From Aquilaria yunnanensis (taxonomy: Eukaryota > Streptophyta > Magnoliopsida > Malvales > Thymelaeaceae), in contig CM077596.1 in assembly GCA_039654915.1 (NCBI GenBank), positions 8,742,001 through 8,806,000 on the forward strand: a stretch of DNA of 64,000 nt, written 5' to 3'. The notes under the pieces were generated by a model. The model was not told the DNA's origin and ran no database searches. It saw only the letters and a program-made list of their open reading frames with translations. Made by a program: the position numbers and the translations under genes. This document shows, in pieces, positions 21,907-34,255 of this stretch; positions within the stretch are counted from its first letter, which is position 1, and every line of letters begins with the position of its first letter.

Positions 21907-23492
21907 TAGAAGCCCATTTCCTTCTCCTCTCTCTCCTGCCTCCGTCTTCCCAGCCTCGCTCCATCGCCGTCGTCCTCCCAGCTACTCACCGTGTCTTCAC
22001 TGTAGCTCCACCGCCCTCCTTCGCGCGTCTGACGGCTTCTCTCTTCCACGAAGAAGTCTTCCGGCCCTCTGTCTACCAATTCCGTCGTCTCCACCCCCGT
22101 TCATCTCCCTCCTTCAGCCCCCCTCGACGTCGTCTCCTTCCTCGCCGCGTCGCTGCCCAGCAGTGCTCTCTGCCACCACCTCGCCTCACGCACAGCGCCG
22201 TTGACGCCTCATTCGCCGCGACGCTGCCCTCACCTTCCTCCTCCCGTCGCGAACTCCTGTCGGCGCTGTCCTCAACCTCCCTCCTCTCGTCGCGACCTCC
22301 CGTCGCCAGTCGCCGTGCCACCCTCTCGTCCGGCCCCCCCTTCCTCGCCGCGTCGATCGTCCAGCCTCCCCGCCAGCGCCCTCTGCCTCTGAGCTCGCTA
22401 CGCCCCGACGCCGGAGAAACCAGAAGCGAGGAGTTGAAGACGAAGATAAAAAAAATGAAACGGACGCGTTTCTCGTTTTGACCAAGTCAAAATTTTAAAA
22501 ATTTTGGGTAAAATTCTAATTTAATCCTTAGTTATCTTTGTTTTATTCATCTAAGTCACTAACATATATATTTTTTTGTTTGCATGTAGGTCACTGACAG
22601 CAAGCTTTTATTGTTTTCTTCTGTTTATTTGTCTATTTTGGCTATTCAATAAATTTAGCCATAAAATCCATTTAGGATTATATTCTGGATTTTTTTTTAA
22701 TTTTCTATCTATTCTTTTTATCTATTTAATTTTGGGATAGTTCATTTTTATTTAATATTCACGATGCATCTAAAAAAATTCATTTTTCACGTGGATCTAA
22801 TAAAACTCTTGAATGAATTTAGGATAATAGTAAATTACAAAATCCATATTCGGGTGGTTCGGTTAGAATCCATGGTTTGGATGTTAATTGATATTATTTA
22901 AAGCAAATCAAAACAAAAAAATTGAAATTAAATAACGAAAATCCAGATCGCAAACCAGTAAATTACAAAAATCCATGTCTAGGTGATCCGATAGGATTCA
23001 TGGCTTGGAGAAGGAAAAATAAATTTTTTAAATGAAATAAAATTAAATATCAGGATAAAAATCCATATTCTGATAATTCGGTAGAATTCATGATATGGAT
23101 TGTTAACTAATTAAAATATTTAATTAAAATTTCATCAAATTCCGTGTCCGGGTGACTCGGCAGAGTCCATGGTTCGGAAATATCAAATTTGTAAAAAAAA
23201 TTATATAAATTAATTACCGAAGATTTTAAAGCCCATATTAATTTAAAAATCCACATCCGACCAATTCAGTTAAAATTTATGTTTTGAAAATTAACTGAAT
23301 TTTATTTAAAAGCAAGCAAAACAAAATTAAAATCAACTAAGGTACCAATTTTTGGGCGCTATAACAAAGTTGTTTTAGCGTAACCGCACTCTCGAACCCC
23401 CGAACTCTCGCAGACCATATTTTAGGTGTCCAATCGACCTGAGCGAAAACCGATTGATGGCGACTCCCAAAAACGACCCGCACGTTGCCACA
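21826..23492 (+). mobile_element. TGTTGACACC-type LTR, right part
   Basis: This continues the LTR that starts at 10352. A (TC)n microsatellite at about 21872-21904 passes into a GC- and pyrimidine-rich stretch to 22450. After that comes AT-rich DNA with five degenerate copies of an 'aatccat...ggtg..tcgg...atggtttgg' unit. The end is cgacccgcacgttgccaca at 23474-23492, followed by AAAAT. An alternative reading puts the LTR end near 23457, with tggcgactccc as the primer-binding site. I prefer the first because of the matching AAAAT. Confidence 0.6.
22841..23290. repeat. Degenerate tandem units inside the LTR
   Basis: Five related units start near 22841, 22971, 23061, 23141 and 23249. Each has a (aa)tccatattcgggtggttcgg-like block and then, about 10 bp on, a ccatggtttgg-like block. 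Spacing varies from about 80 to 130 bp. Confidence 0.65.
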
Positions 23493-23497
23493 AAAAT

Positions 23498-24199
23498 AAA
23501 AAAGATATTTAGTGGTTTGGTTTTAAAAATAGAATTTTATTGTTTATCTCTTCTATATATTGAAGCCATTTTTCCCATTACATTTTATAGGATTCATTGA
23601 TAATTTTATGACCATGCTTTATTATATAGTATGGAAAATTTGTTCTCATGTATCAATATTTTAGCACATTACATTACTATCAAAAGTATGAGTAGTAAAC
23701 TTCTTAATGCTCTCTTCACAAATTAAGGCCTAACCATACATTAATTCAACTCTTATTTTCTCAATCTCACAATAGCAACACAGATCATCATTTCCCTTAA
23801 TAAATGACCTTTCCTCTGGCAAGCTTTCGGATCCTAAAGTCAAGTTCATTGAATGATAGTTTCCACTGATTTATGATAAAAATAATTTAATTTATTAGCA
23901 TTCTATTCTTTATAATAAACTAAATAATGAACAATTAACAATTTACAATGTATTATACATGCAACGTTGAACGATATTAGCGGCTTATTGTTTGTATATG
24001 GTTATGGTGGTACAGACAAAATATATATTTGAGAAACAATAATTGTGAAAATTCTCAACAAAAGATACATTATATTAGCAGTTGCTTTTTTAGGTATTAC
24101 ATCATTATTATTACTAGGGGAAGAATAATAGATTCACGCTTCAAAATTCCTTAAAACCCCGATGCCCATGCCATATGTGAAATTAAGAAATGAACACAT
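23498..24199. other. Non-coding AT-rich spacer
   Basis: No gene or recognisable repeat end is seen. It borders the degraded Helitron helicase and may belong to that element. Confidence 0.4.
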
Positions 24200-25285
24200 T
24201 TAGCATAGCTAATAAAGAAGATGAAATTAATTTTATCGGATGAAGCTCCTATTACTCATTGTTATTTTTTTGAAGTAGTAGATCAAACATTACACGATAT
24301 TTTTACAACTAATGACTCTAATAGTTCAAAACCTTTTGCAGGTATCACAATATTACTATGTGATGATTTTAGACAAATTCGTCTCATTTTTTTTGGAAGT
24401 AGATTCATAGAAACAATGATTGCATGTATCACCCGATTATATCTTTGGAAATATTATACACTTTATACACTTAAAAAAATGAGATTATTGAAAAACTCTT
24501 CTCCATCTTAGATAATAAAATAAAAGAATTTAATGATTGATTATTAGTAGTAGGATGTGGAAATAAATCTATATGTTCAAACAGTTATGTAGATGATGAT
24601 TTTTATGGTTGGGTTAAAATTCTAGAAGAACTATTGATTAACCATCATACAATCCCATTAAAGAAATTGTTGACTCAATTTTTGACAATTTTGAACATAT
24701 GTGTAATGATATAGAATATTTAAAATAAAGAACTATTATAACTTCTTAGAATGATATAGTCACCGATTTGAACAATTATGTGGTATCTTTAATACTAGGA
24801 AAAGAAGTCCCACTAAGTTGCAATTTAATTGTTATGCCACGAAAAAAATAAGATCAATTATGATATTTTATATCCTATAGAATTTCTTAATTCAATACAA
24901 ATAATTGGCATTCCTTAAGACAAATTGAGATTAAAAATTGGTGTACCCATCATGTTATTGCACAATCTTAATCAAAGAAAAAAGATTATGTAATGGAACA
25001 CGTTTAATTGTCATTGAAATTACGCAAAGAATTATTGAAGCTATTATCATTTTTGGAAGCTATATTAGCTGTAAGACATATATACCCAGAATAATTATAC
25101 AAGCATCGAGTACAAAATGACCATTTATTTTAAAACATCATCAATTTCCTCTTCACTTTTGTTATGCTATGACAATAAATAAGAGTAAAAAACAAACACT
25201 AAATAAAGTCATGTTATATTTACCAAAACCTAGATTTTTCATAGCCAATTATATGTTGTGTTATCATGAGTTACATTAAGAGATG
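24200..25285 (+). pseudogene. Helitron helicase (PIF1-like) remnant
   Basis: Pieces in several frames match the C-terminal half of a plant Helitron RepHel protein, which unwinds DNA for rolling-circle transposition. At 24221 comes a Walker B-like LSDEAPITH followed by YFFEVVDQTLHDI and LLCDDFRQI. At about 24870-25120 comes EFLNS, then LRLKIGVPIMLL, LCNGTRLIV and IPRIIIQASS. At about 25125-25260 comes FILKHHQFPL, CYAMTINKS and TLNKVMLYLPKP. Many stops and frameshifts are present, and the N-terminal Rep domain and element ends were not found. It is an old, truncated relic. Confidence 0.8.
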
Positions 25286-25680
25286 TGATAGTTGACGGGT
25301 TGTTTAGACCATACCAGTTGCTCGTGGTGAACGGAGATCCTACGCACAGAGATAATGTCAGAGTCCTAAGATATTTTGCCAGAGAAAACCCTCTGATGGT
25401 CAAGTCAGTTTCCAGCGAGTAGAGAGGTAATAGAATGTTTGGTAGAAATTTCGTACCTCCTGACTAGTAAATGAGGTGGACTCATATGGCTGAGGGAAAC
25501 CAGAGAGGATCACTTCTAGATAGAAATCCCTTAGTTAATACCATAATTTTTAGATCCCTTTCCTTCTTGGGTGAATTGCCTTTTTGGCCTATTGGGCTAC
25601 TTGACTGTGATCCGTCTATTGTGGGTTTACCTGTTATGGATCTAATATTGGGTTTGCACGTTACTAACATGGATTAAAAT
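25286..25680 (-). mobile_element. Relic LTR related to the Tat-type LTRs
   Basis: The order of short segments resembles the start of the Element 1 and 2 LTRs: tggtgaacggagatcc, then ccctctgatggtcaagtcagt, comparable to gcctccgacgcccaagtcagt there. No partner LTR or coding region is attached, so it is probably an old solo LTR or fragment. Its ends are not defined. Confidence 0.45.
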
Positions 25681-27737
25681 TTTTTATTCATAATAAACCT
25701 TAAGAACCTCAAGATTGCGCAACAGGTGTATGATGAAATTTTTAAGGATTTACCAACAGGTGTATATTTCTCTATTATAACCACTGTTCCATACTTTTTT
25801 TTCAACTGTTATAGTTGTCGCATGCAATGTATTTTATATTATTTTACTTTCACACGATAACAAAAAATGAAATAATAACCTATTTTTCACATGGATTAAT
25901 ATAATTAAAAAATAAAATTAGATGATTGTTTACTAATAAGTTTTGTTTTTTCTGTAAAGTGAAAAGATAATCATCTGTTTCCATGTGGAAGAAGAAAAGG
26001 CATGAGAGGAATTGCAAGGCTACCTAAATTACAGATTTTATCACAATAGGTAGAGTTTTCTTTCCAAGGGAGTTAATGCTAATTTTTATCCTCCTTATTT
26101 GACGATTGAGCTGAAGCGGTTCCTATGTTCCTCAAAGTTACAACTACAGCCATATTCGATGATGATCACTTCTGTCCATATTATTGCATAGATGGAAGAA
26201 GAAGTTCAATCCATTGGCTATTCTCACTTTGGACCCATCAATTTCTCAAATACTTCAATCACTTTTTCGTGGAAGATTGCCAATATTTAGGAATGATTTG
26301 TTTAGATAAATGACATTATACTCCAACTAAGTTACATGTATGTAAAGTTTTTGTTGCATATCGACAAAATCACCATTTTGTGAGAAAAAAATGTCAGCGC
26401 ATTTGGGGAAATAATATAATATCTATTTACCCTATTTTAGATAGTTCTTCTTAGGCAAATTAGAAGAAAATATATGTTTGTGCTAAATTATGATGTACAT
26501 AAATTCCAAAAGTAATAAAAGTTAATATTATTTATTGCGTTCAATATCTGAGCATAGTTAATCTAAATATGTATATATAAAGCAAAACACATCTATAGTG
26601 GTATTGTCTTTTCCTTAATAAGAATGATTGTGGAGTTGCCACATGGCCCAGTTCCCGTTTTAGTATATTAGTTGCAAGTTTTCACCTTTGTTCTCCTAAA
26701 AATACCCAACGTAACTGCATCAATAAAAAAGTGCCACATGACACCAACTATCATATTTGAATTTCAAAGATGTGTTACTTTTATGGATCATGCCTAATCA
26801 CGAAAATTACATCCAATTTTAATATATGATAAATTGAAACTGATTAACTTTCATCAACATCACAATTCAAAAACTAAAAAATAAGTTCAACTTCCATCTT
26901 TATAAAATGATCATTAATTTTTGTATTTTTCTTTTTCAAATTCCTACTAATTAGTGCCTATATAAATGCTCTTGCCCATTTGGATTCACAAAACATCTCA
27001 TTAAGCACAATTATGAATTTTGCAACTAAGTATTCTGCATAGATCTAATGAAACATGTCCATTATTTAGAATGGGAGACAGGAATACTAGAGGATGTCTA
27101 TAATGAGAATAAAAAACTCAAGCAAAATATCGTGAAATTAGAACTAAGTTGGTACTTTTCTATTGTTTTTATATCAAATTTCAGTTATGCTTTCATTTCA
27201 TTGTAGATTCCAATATAGATATCGTTCATCTTATCTAACTTTTCTGTAAGCAAATGAGAAGACATAGCTCAAGCAAAAAATTATCAAATTAGAGCTAGAG
27301 TTGGTACTTTTCTAATGTATTTATTTTTGGTTCCAATTATGCTTTCATTTTGATGTAGATCCCAATAATAATATCATTCATCTTGTTAAACTTTATTATA
27401 ATTGCAATACCTAGGAAGAGGAGAAGGCAAATAAATTAAGCAAGAGCATGCAAGTATGTTTCCATCAAAGACACAACAAAATACACTGACAATTATCAAG
27501 CAATGATGAAATTTTGGGCATCACAACCTCTCCTCAGGCACAGGCCCCAATGCAACAAACATGATAGTTGTTGAGGAAGATGAAGAACCAATGGTTGAGG
27601 AAAATGAGAGGACAAATAAAATGTTTACATCTATATTTAGTTTTTAGATCCAATTATGGAATATAGTATTAAGAATCCAATTATGGAATCAAGTATTAGT
27701 ATTTTATGTTATTATTAGGAACTTATTCATTAGGTTT
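25681..27737. other. Non-coding AT-rich region
   Basis: I can support no gene. It includes short segments such as gccacatggcccagttcccg near 26640 that recall Helitron internal DNA, and a tandem duplication listed separately. It ends at the AGGAC target duplication of Element 3. Confidence 0.4.
27118..27410. repeat. Tandem duplication of about 147 bp
   Basis: Two adjacent diverged units share ctcaagcaaaa, aaattagarctaagttgg, tacttttcta, ttatgctttcattt, gtagatyccaat and atcrttcatcttrt in the same order. They start near 27118 and 27270. The tail resembles intron-exon DNA, but I cannot assign a gene. Confidence 0.6.
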
Positions 27738-27742
27738 AGGAC

Positions 27743-28127
27743 TAATATCAAATGCGCTTATATATGACCCACAATGAGAAGGCCCATAATTGGAGATACA
27801 AGCGGCCTGGCCCAAAATGTGATAAAGAGGGAATCTGATATAGATGGAAACCAAATCTCTTGATCACTGATCACAGGATAATCTACTATCCGAGAGTGAT
27901 CCTTTCGGATTCTCTTCAGGTATATAAAGGGACTCCCTTCATTAATTCCAAGGTATGAGATATCACTCCATGTTCTACCATCATCATTCTCCAATAGAAA
28001 ACTTACTTGATCATTTAAGACTTTCTCGAGGCTCTGACATTGTCTTTGGTTGCAATACCTCTGATTCACCATCTCTAAAGCTCTAAGGCTAGTCCAGCCA
28101 GTTCGGATGATCCCACTTCGACTATCA
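27743..28127 (+). repeat. Element 3, 5' LTR
   Basis: 385 bp. It shares aatgagaaggccca, gataaagagg, gaatctgatatagatgg, ggactcccytca and a ctctaaagctc-to-gactatca end with the right LTR. A tatataaagg TATA-like motif lies near 27922. Confidence 0.9.
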
Positions 28128-28130
28128 AAT

Positions 28131-28148
28131 TGGTGTCATTTATGGGAA
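28131..28148 (+). other. Element 3 primer-binding site
   Basis: It reads tggtgtcatttatgggaa, three bases after the LTR. It differs from the Element 1/2 site (tggcgccgtctgtgggaa) only by transitions, as expected from methylated-cytosine decay. Confidence 0.75.
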
Positions 28149-28599
28149 ATACGATGAACACCAGGAGGTCTTATATGGATCAATATTTGCCAGGAAATGA
28201 ACATGAGAGCCAGCGGACGGACTTGACCAACCCCCAAAGAGGGTGTGTAGGCCCATAGGATGGAGGGACGACTCAAAGGGTTGAAGGAGATGAACCCCAT
28301 ATAGCATCGAAGGACCTTGAAAAGGGAAAAGACCTGTCCCCTTGAACAACAAACAGTTCTAAGCTCTCTAATGTGTTCTTTGAGCAATTGAAGGTGATCG
28401 TCCAACAGGATATGTGAAGGGCCCTACTGAGGGCACTTGAAAAAGCTATTGAGAGTCATTTGGCATCTGATGAGCCCTAATGAGTTCTTACTCAAGATCG
28501 ACTGGCTTGGATCCCTACAAGGGAACCCTAGGTGTCACGAGGTTGATCTAACAAGCCAATTAGTACTGATATATGTGCCATTCTAGAGAGGTTAGATGA

Positions 28600-30250
28600 A
28601 ATGAAACAACGCATGAGGATACCTAAACCCCTTATAGTGGGATTTTGCCCATCATTGACATTGAGTATATATGGCTCTAACCGTTCAAAGAAGAGATCAT
28701 TAATGCCCCAACTCCACATGGTTTTAGAATGCCTAAAATTGACCTCTATGATGGCCTCACGGACCCTATCAATCACCTACAATGATACATTACCTTCTTG
28801 AGGCTTGAAAGGGCATCAGATGCTATCATGTGTTAAGCATTTAGCTCCTCCCAGACAAGAGTTGCTGCTTCTTGGTTTGGAACCAACAGAGGTCGTAATT
28901 TCCAATCTTTCAAGGGCCTCTCCCAAGCATTTCTTCATCATTTTCTAGTAAGAAAACTGAACCCCAAGAAAATGGCTCATTTGTTGAAGATACGGCAAGG
29001 TAGGGATGAGTCCCTAAGGAATCTCGTTCAAAGGTTCAATATTGAAGCCGTGCAAGTGTAGGACTTATCCTCTGAGTTGCACCTAGTTGCCATAACTTAA
29101 AGACTATTAAAAGATTCTTGATTGGCATGGGTCTTGCATGAAAGCCCAGTAAGGAGTATAAAATAGTTTATTGGTTGAGCCACGCGGCCTATGCACATGG
29201 AAGAACTTTATCGACTTGCAGTGCACAAGGAACAGTAGAGACATAGGGAGGGTAGATCCACCTCCAGAAAAAAGGCAGAGGTGCCAAGTTATCACCACTA
29301 GAACCAATATTACCACCATTAAGGGAGACAAGGACAAATATTTTGTATGCTTTGGAAAGGAAGAACCAAGTGCCTAGATGGTCCCCGCCGATGGGTCCCA
29401 CAAATAAGGACTTAAAGAAATACTATTGATACCACTAGGATAAAGGTCATAATATGGAGGATTACTGACAGCTAAACTGGCAGCTCAAGGAAATGATCTA
29501 GGCCAGGAAATTCAAAGAACATTTGGTCAATATGGCATCTTTCTACCAAGGACTATAAGAGAGACTTTGAATGAGGAACGAGAAGGATGATTATGATATG
29601 GGCCGATGACAAGAGAGCGCCTGCTCACATTCTAAGGACAATTATAAAAACCTAGGGACCACCTGCAGGGGCCGTATATATAATTACCAAAGGAGAAACT
29701 TCCACTACTTGAAAGTGCCAAGATCATGAAATCACCGAATTAGAGATAACTGATGCTAGTAACGTGTTGATGAGACCGGATGGATTTCGCATATTGCTCC
29801 CGCATATGGAACCAATTGTCATTATTGCAATAATTAACAACTTCACTGTTGAAAGGGTTTACCTGGTACAAGGGCCAACTCTAACATCTTTTTTGTTAAT
29901 CTACTAGAACAAATTAGAGTCAAGAGATCCTCGTTAGCACTAATCTTGAGGCCTACATATGGAGTTGGGAGAGATGAAGTGCCAATGCTTGGAATGGTTA
30001 GACTGCCCCTCATGTTAATGGGCATCGGGGAAGATAGAATGTCTATATGTAACTCTTATACACCTTGATTTTTAGTCTTAGATGTCCCATCATCATACAA
30101 TGCTATCATTGAAAGGCTTGTTCATGTAGAATTCCATGTTCAACTTGATGTTAAATGGCTAATGATGGTCTTCGCTACTCCCATAAGAGATGCAACTGTG
30201 TATGTAAACCAGGCCTCAGTATGACAGAGTTATGTAGTGAGGCTGTGATG
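28600..30250 (+). pseudogene. Element 3 gag-protease remnant
   Basis: Pieces in changing frames match the Tat gag of Elements 1 and 2. Near 28725 comes GFRMPKIDLYDGLTDP, matching their gag core. Near 28870 comes ASWFGTNRG, then LLKIRQGRDESLRNLVQRF. The zinc-knuckle and protease regions are barely readable. Stops are frequent and no start codon can be chosen. Confidence 0.75.
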
Positions 30251-30399
30251 TTTAATAAATGCTAAGTAGGATTTACTAAAGTCAAAGAGGTGGAAGGAGA
30301 AGTCCCATGATAACAAGCCCCACATGTCTTTGTTTATGGACTCGGAAGAAATGGAGCTGGTTCCTAGCAAAAAAGTGAAAGTTGGCAAAGACCTTCCTT

Positions 30400-32240
30400 C
30401 TGAGGTAAAGAGATAATTTATTAAGTTCTTGCAAGCTAATATGGATATCTTTGCGTGGTCCCCTAGTGATATGCCAGGCAAAGATCTTTACATTATCATT
30501 CATAAGTTGCAAGTTATCCCATTCGCTCAACTTGTTCAATAAAAGAAGAAAAATATTAAATTGGGTAGAAGAGACATTATTAGGAAAGAAGTCAAATGAT
30601 TGTTAAAGGCTGGAATCATTAGTGAAGTATGATACCCTAAATGGTTGGTGAATGTGGCCTTAGTGAAAAAATAGAAGAGGGAATGGAGTATGTGTGTTGA
30701 TCATAAAAATCTGAACGATGCCTGTCCTAAAGGTCCATACTTACTGCCTGCCATTGACCAACTAGTCGATGCCACTACAGAATTCAAAATCCTATCCTTT
30801 ATGGATGCCTTTAGTTGATATCACTAGATTCGAATGGACCTTGAAGATGAATAAAATATGGCATTCACCACAGGAAGAGCTATATACTACTACCAAAAAA
30901 TGCCTTTTTGCTTGAAGAAAGTAGGAGCTATTTGCCAGCACCTCATAGATAAGATCTTTGCTGAAAAACTACGATGGAATATGGAGGTTTAGGTGGGCAA
31001 TATGATCATCAAGAGTAAGGCGATAAACTATCACTTCGATGACTTGCATGAGACTTTTCATAGGATGATACATTTTAACATGAGGTTGAATCCCCAAAAA
31101 TATACCTTTGGGGTTGGGATAGGAAAGTTTCTACAATATATGGTCTCAAAGAGAGGGATTGATGCCAAACTCGATAAAATTGAAGCATTCTGGCAATGTC
31201 CAACCCCTAGAATGAGAAGGATGTTGACAAGTTAGCTAGAAAACTAACCACCTTGAGGCATTTCCTTTCCCGCTTTAATTCTTCCTCATACTTAAGAAGG
31301 AGGCGGTGTTTGAGTGGACAGAGGAGTGCCGAAAAGCCTTTAGGGAAATCAAAGAGTACATATGACAACTCCTTACATTAAAATAATTGAGGCCAAACAA
31401 GCCCCTAATCTTGTATCTAGCCATTATAGAAGGCTCGATTAGTGTTGTTCTTGTTAGAGGATAGGGACCAGAGCAATAGCCCATATACTATATCAGTCAG
31501 ACTCTCCAAAAGACCAAACCATAATACCCTATTTTTTAGAAAGCCATCTTTACCCTTGTAGTAACATCTAGGAAGTTAAGGTCATATTTTAAGGATCTAG
31601 GAAGTTGAGGTCATATTTTAAGGAACACAAAATCATTGGTTGGATAGACTTGCCTATAAAAGGCGTCCTTCAAAGACTAGAAAAATTTGAATGGTTAGCC
31701 AAATGATGTATTGAGTTAGGAGAATTCGACATCCAATATGAACCTTAGAGAGCCATAAAGGCACAAGCACTAGCTGATTTTTTCATAAAAATGATGCTAA
31801 CAGAAACTACTGAAAAGAAGCATTAGCCTGATATCCTACCTTGGGAGATGTACGTTGATGGAGTGTCAAGTCTAGAATACTAAGGCGTTGAGGTTGTATT
31901 GTGAGGGTCACACTTAGAATAAAGGTTTGGTTCCCTGTTACCAACAACGTAGTAAAGTATAAAGCCTTTTTAGTGAGACTATGAATGGTTAGTCAAGCAA
32001 GGGTATGACACCTGCAAATATACAACGACTCTCAGTTGATTGTTAAACAAGCCACCAGAATTACAGGAGCAGGATATCTAACTCTTTGTAAGTACTTGAG
32101 CTTGGTTAAGAATTTGATTCAAATATTTGACCTTATGGAGGTCCAAAAAATTCCAAGGGTCTAGAATGATAAGGCTGATGCCCTTTCAAAAGGCCGAGAA
32201 GAGGACTTGCTAGAAGAGCTAGTGGAACCATCGATTCACT
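30400..32240 (+). pseudogene. Element 3 reverse transcriptase and RNase H remnant
   Basis: Readable motifs in order are KNLNDACPKGPYLLPAID, FMDAFS, MPFCLKKVGAICQHLI, and a ruined active site where YVDDMIVKS should be (a stop, then VGNMIIKSK near 30990). Then come FNMRLNPQKYTFGV and YMVSKRGIDAKLDKI (to 31235). RNase H shows MYVDGVSS near 31850. The rest is broken by stops. Confidence 0.85.
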
Positions 32241-32419
32241 TCTTGGAACACTAGGCCTTCATGGTTGATTAGAAACAGCCGACACAGTTTTACCTTAAAA
32301 CCAAGGCTTTTAGTGGGATTCACGAAGAACAAAAAAAAGATCAGAATGTGATGTAGAAGGTTCACAATCCTAGGAGGAGAGCTATATTAGCATGGCTTCG
32401 CTTTCACCTTTACCAAGAT

Positions 32420-33480
32420 GCTTGACCCTCCGAGAAGGACAAAAAGTCTTTAGAGAAGTCCACCAAGGGGTTTGTGGAGTGCATACAGGCACAAATTCTT
32501 TGGCTCATAAAATATTGAGGCAAGGGTACTTTTGGCCCATAATTTGAAAATATCATAAAGAATTTGTCCACTGATGTCACTATTGTCAGATTAACTCCCA
32601 AATTTAGAGGCTACCATCAATAGACGCTCCATTAATGGTTGACCCTTGGCTCTTTGCTACGTGGGGCCTTGATTTAATTGGGCCATTCCCTACAACACCT
32701 GAACATATGAAGTATTGCATTGTCACTGTTGATTACTTCACTATGTGGATGGAGGCAGAACCCTTGGCAACAATAACAGTCCCTTAGATTATAAAATTTA
32801 TATGTAAGAGTATAATTTACCGATTCGGGTGCCACTAAGCCATTGTCACAGACAATGACAAGTAGTTTGATAATCAACAAGTGTGCAGATTTATGGAGGC
32901 AAAGGGCATTTGTCTTTATTTTGCACCCATGGCTCATCCGCAGTTGAATGGGTAACTTGAAGTCATCAACCAGACCATAAAAAAAGGGCTCAAGAATAGA
33001 CTAAACAAGGCCATGGGAAAATGAGAGTAAGAGTTATCCAACGTCTTATGGGACTATAGAATGACCTCTTGGAGGCTAATAGAAGAAGGCCCTTTTGCTA
33101 TGGTGTATAGAATTAAAACACTTATACCCATCAAGATTGCATACCCTACTTGGCGAGTTTAGATGTTTGACAGTGAAGCAAATGATAGAGGCCTAAAGGA
33201 AAGGTTGGATCTCCTAGATGAGATAAGGGAAGACGTCTGAATTCCCAGGAAAGGCTTCAAACAGCATGTAGCCTTGACCCATGACAAAAGAGTCAAGTGA
33301 AAGGGAATCCATATAGGAGGAATGACCCTCATTAAGGTAGAACTGACCTTAGGGTAGCACTAAGGATTAATTGGGACGGACCCTTCCTAGTTAAGAGTAA
33401 AGTTAGACAAGGAGTACAAATTAATGGATGCTGAAGATAGGATGACGCCTAGGACTTACTATTTTGATGGCCTATGGCCC
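32420..33480 (+). pseudogene. Element 3 integrase remnant
   Basis: The zinc-binding region (VHQGVCGVHTGTNSLAHKIL, then CHYCQ) precedes the catalytic core (WGLDLIGPFPTTPEH, VDYFTMWMEAEPLATI, VTDNDK, AHPQLNG). It ends near RTYYFDGLWPYF. Several stops and substitutions, including loss of the Gly-Ser of DNGSQF, show it is dead. Confidence 0.85.
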
Positions 33481-33481
33481 T

Positions 33482-34255
33482 ATTTTTTATGAATAATTCG
33501 GTTGAATGAAGGCATTAACTTTTTCTTTGAATCCACAATCCTACTTGTGAATAGATTTTGTAAATCAATGTACGAGGCCCCTAAATAGGCTATTAAGGAA
33601 AAACAAAAGCTAAAGAAAAGTGATATAGAATAAAGATGATTGAACTCACTGAATTTTTTATTGTTAATTACAAAAGACGAATAAGGTCTTAAATGGGCCA
33701 TTCAGATGTGAGACCTCACAGAGGGCTTAGCCCAACTCAAAATGAATAAAAGCCATCAAAGGTAATAAACCTTTAGCATCAGGGAACGACCCTAAGAGTT
33801 ATTTGATGCTGAGCCAATGTGATAAAAAAGATGGTCAACAAATATAATGCAAACGAGTTCAAACAAGTAGCTAAATGCAAAAATGAGATGATGGGTAACT
33901 TAGAAACTTCATTGAATATAACTATCAAAATCTTTTACAAAAAAATCCATGTTTGACATATTATCTTACAAAAATAAGGGCCATAAATTAGATAATGATA
34001 GAGAATCACAAATCCACCATCACTAAGGAACTGGAGGAAAAAAAACCCAAAATGACAACTAGTAGGGAAACACAAATCATATACAGGCGGTGAAGGCTAA
34101 GCCAGCGGGGAAACGCAAATTATATGCAGGTAGGGATCATCACTCCAAAGCTTATGGAAGAATATGGAAGAAGTGCATACCAAACCCAAAGTTTGTATAA
34201 GTACCTTTTGATGACTCTGAGATGGTACTTATCGAATAGGATTTGGTGAAGATGA
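33482..34255. other. Spacer between the convergent genes of Element 3
   Basis: AT-rich, with no gene. It occupies the position of the repeat array of Elements 1 and 2, but I see only weakly repeated segments (ggaaacacaaat-cata-caggcgg and gggaaacgcaaat-atgcagg, near 34064-34132). Confidence 0.4.

Noticed and set aside
21723..22481. A 252-codon plus-strand frame rich in Ser, Pro, Leu and Arg
   Set aside because: It spans the end of the Element 1 LTR, the CTCTC duplication and a (TC)n tract of the older LTR. The composition comes from pyrimidine-rich leader DNA and no domain is visible.
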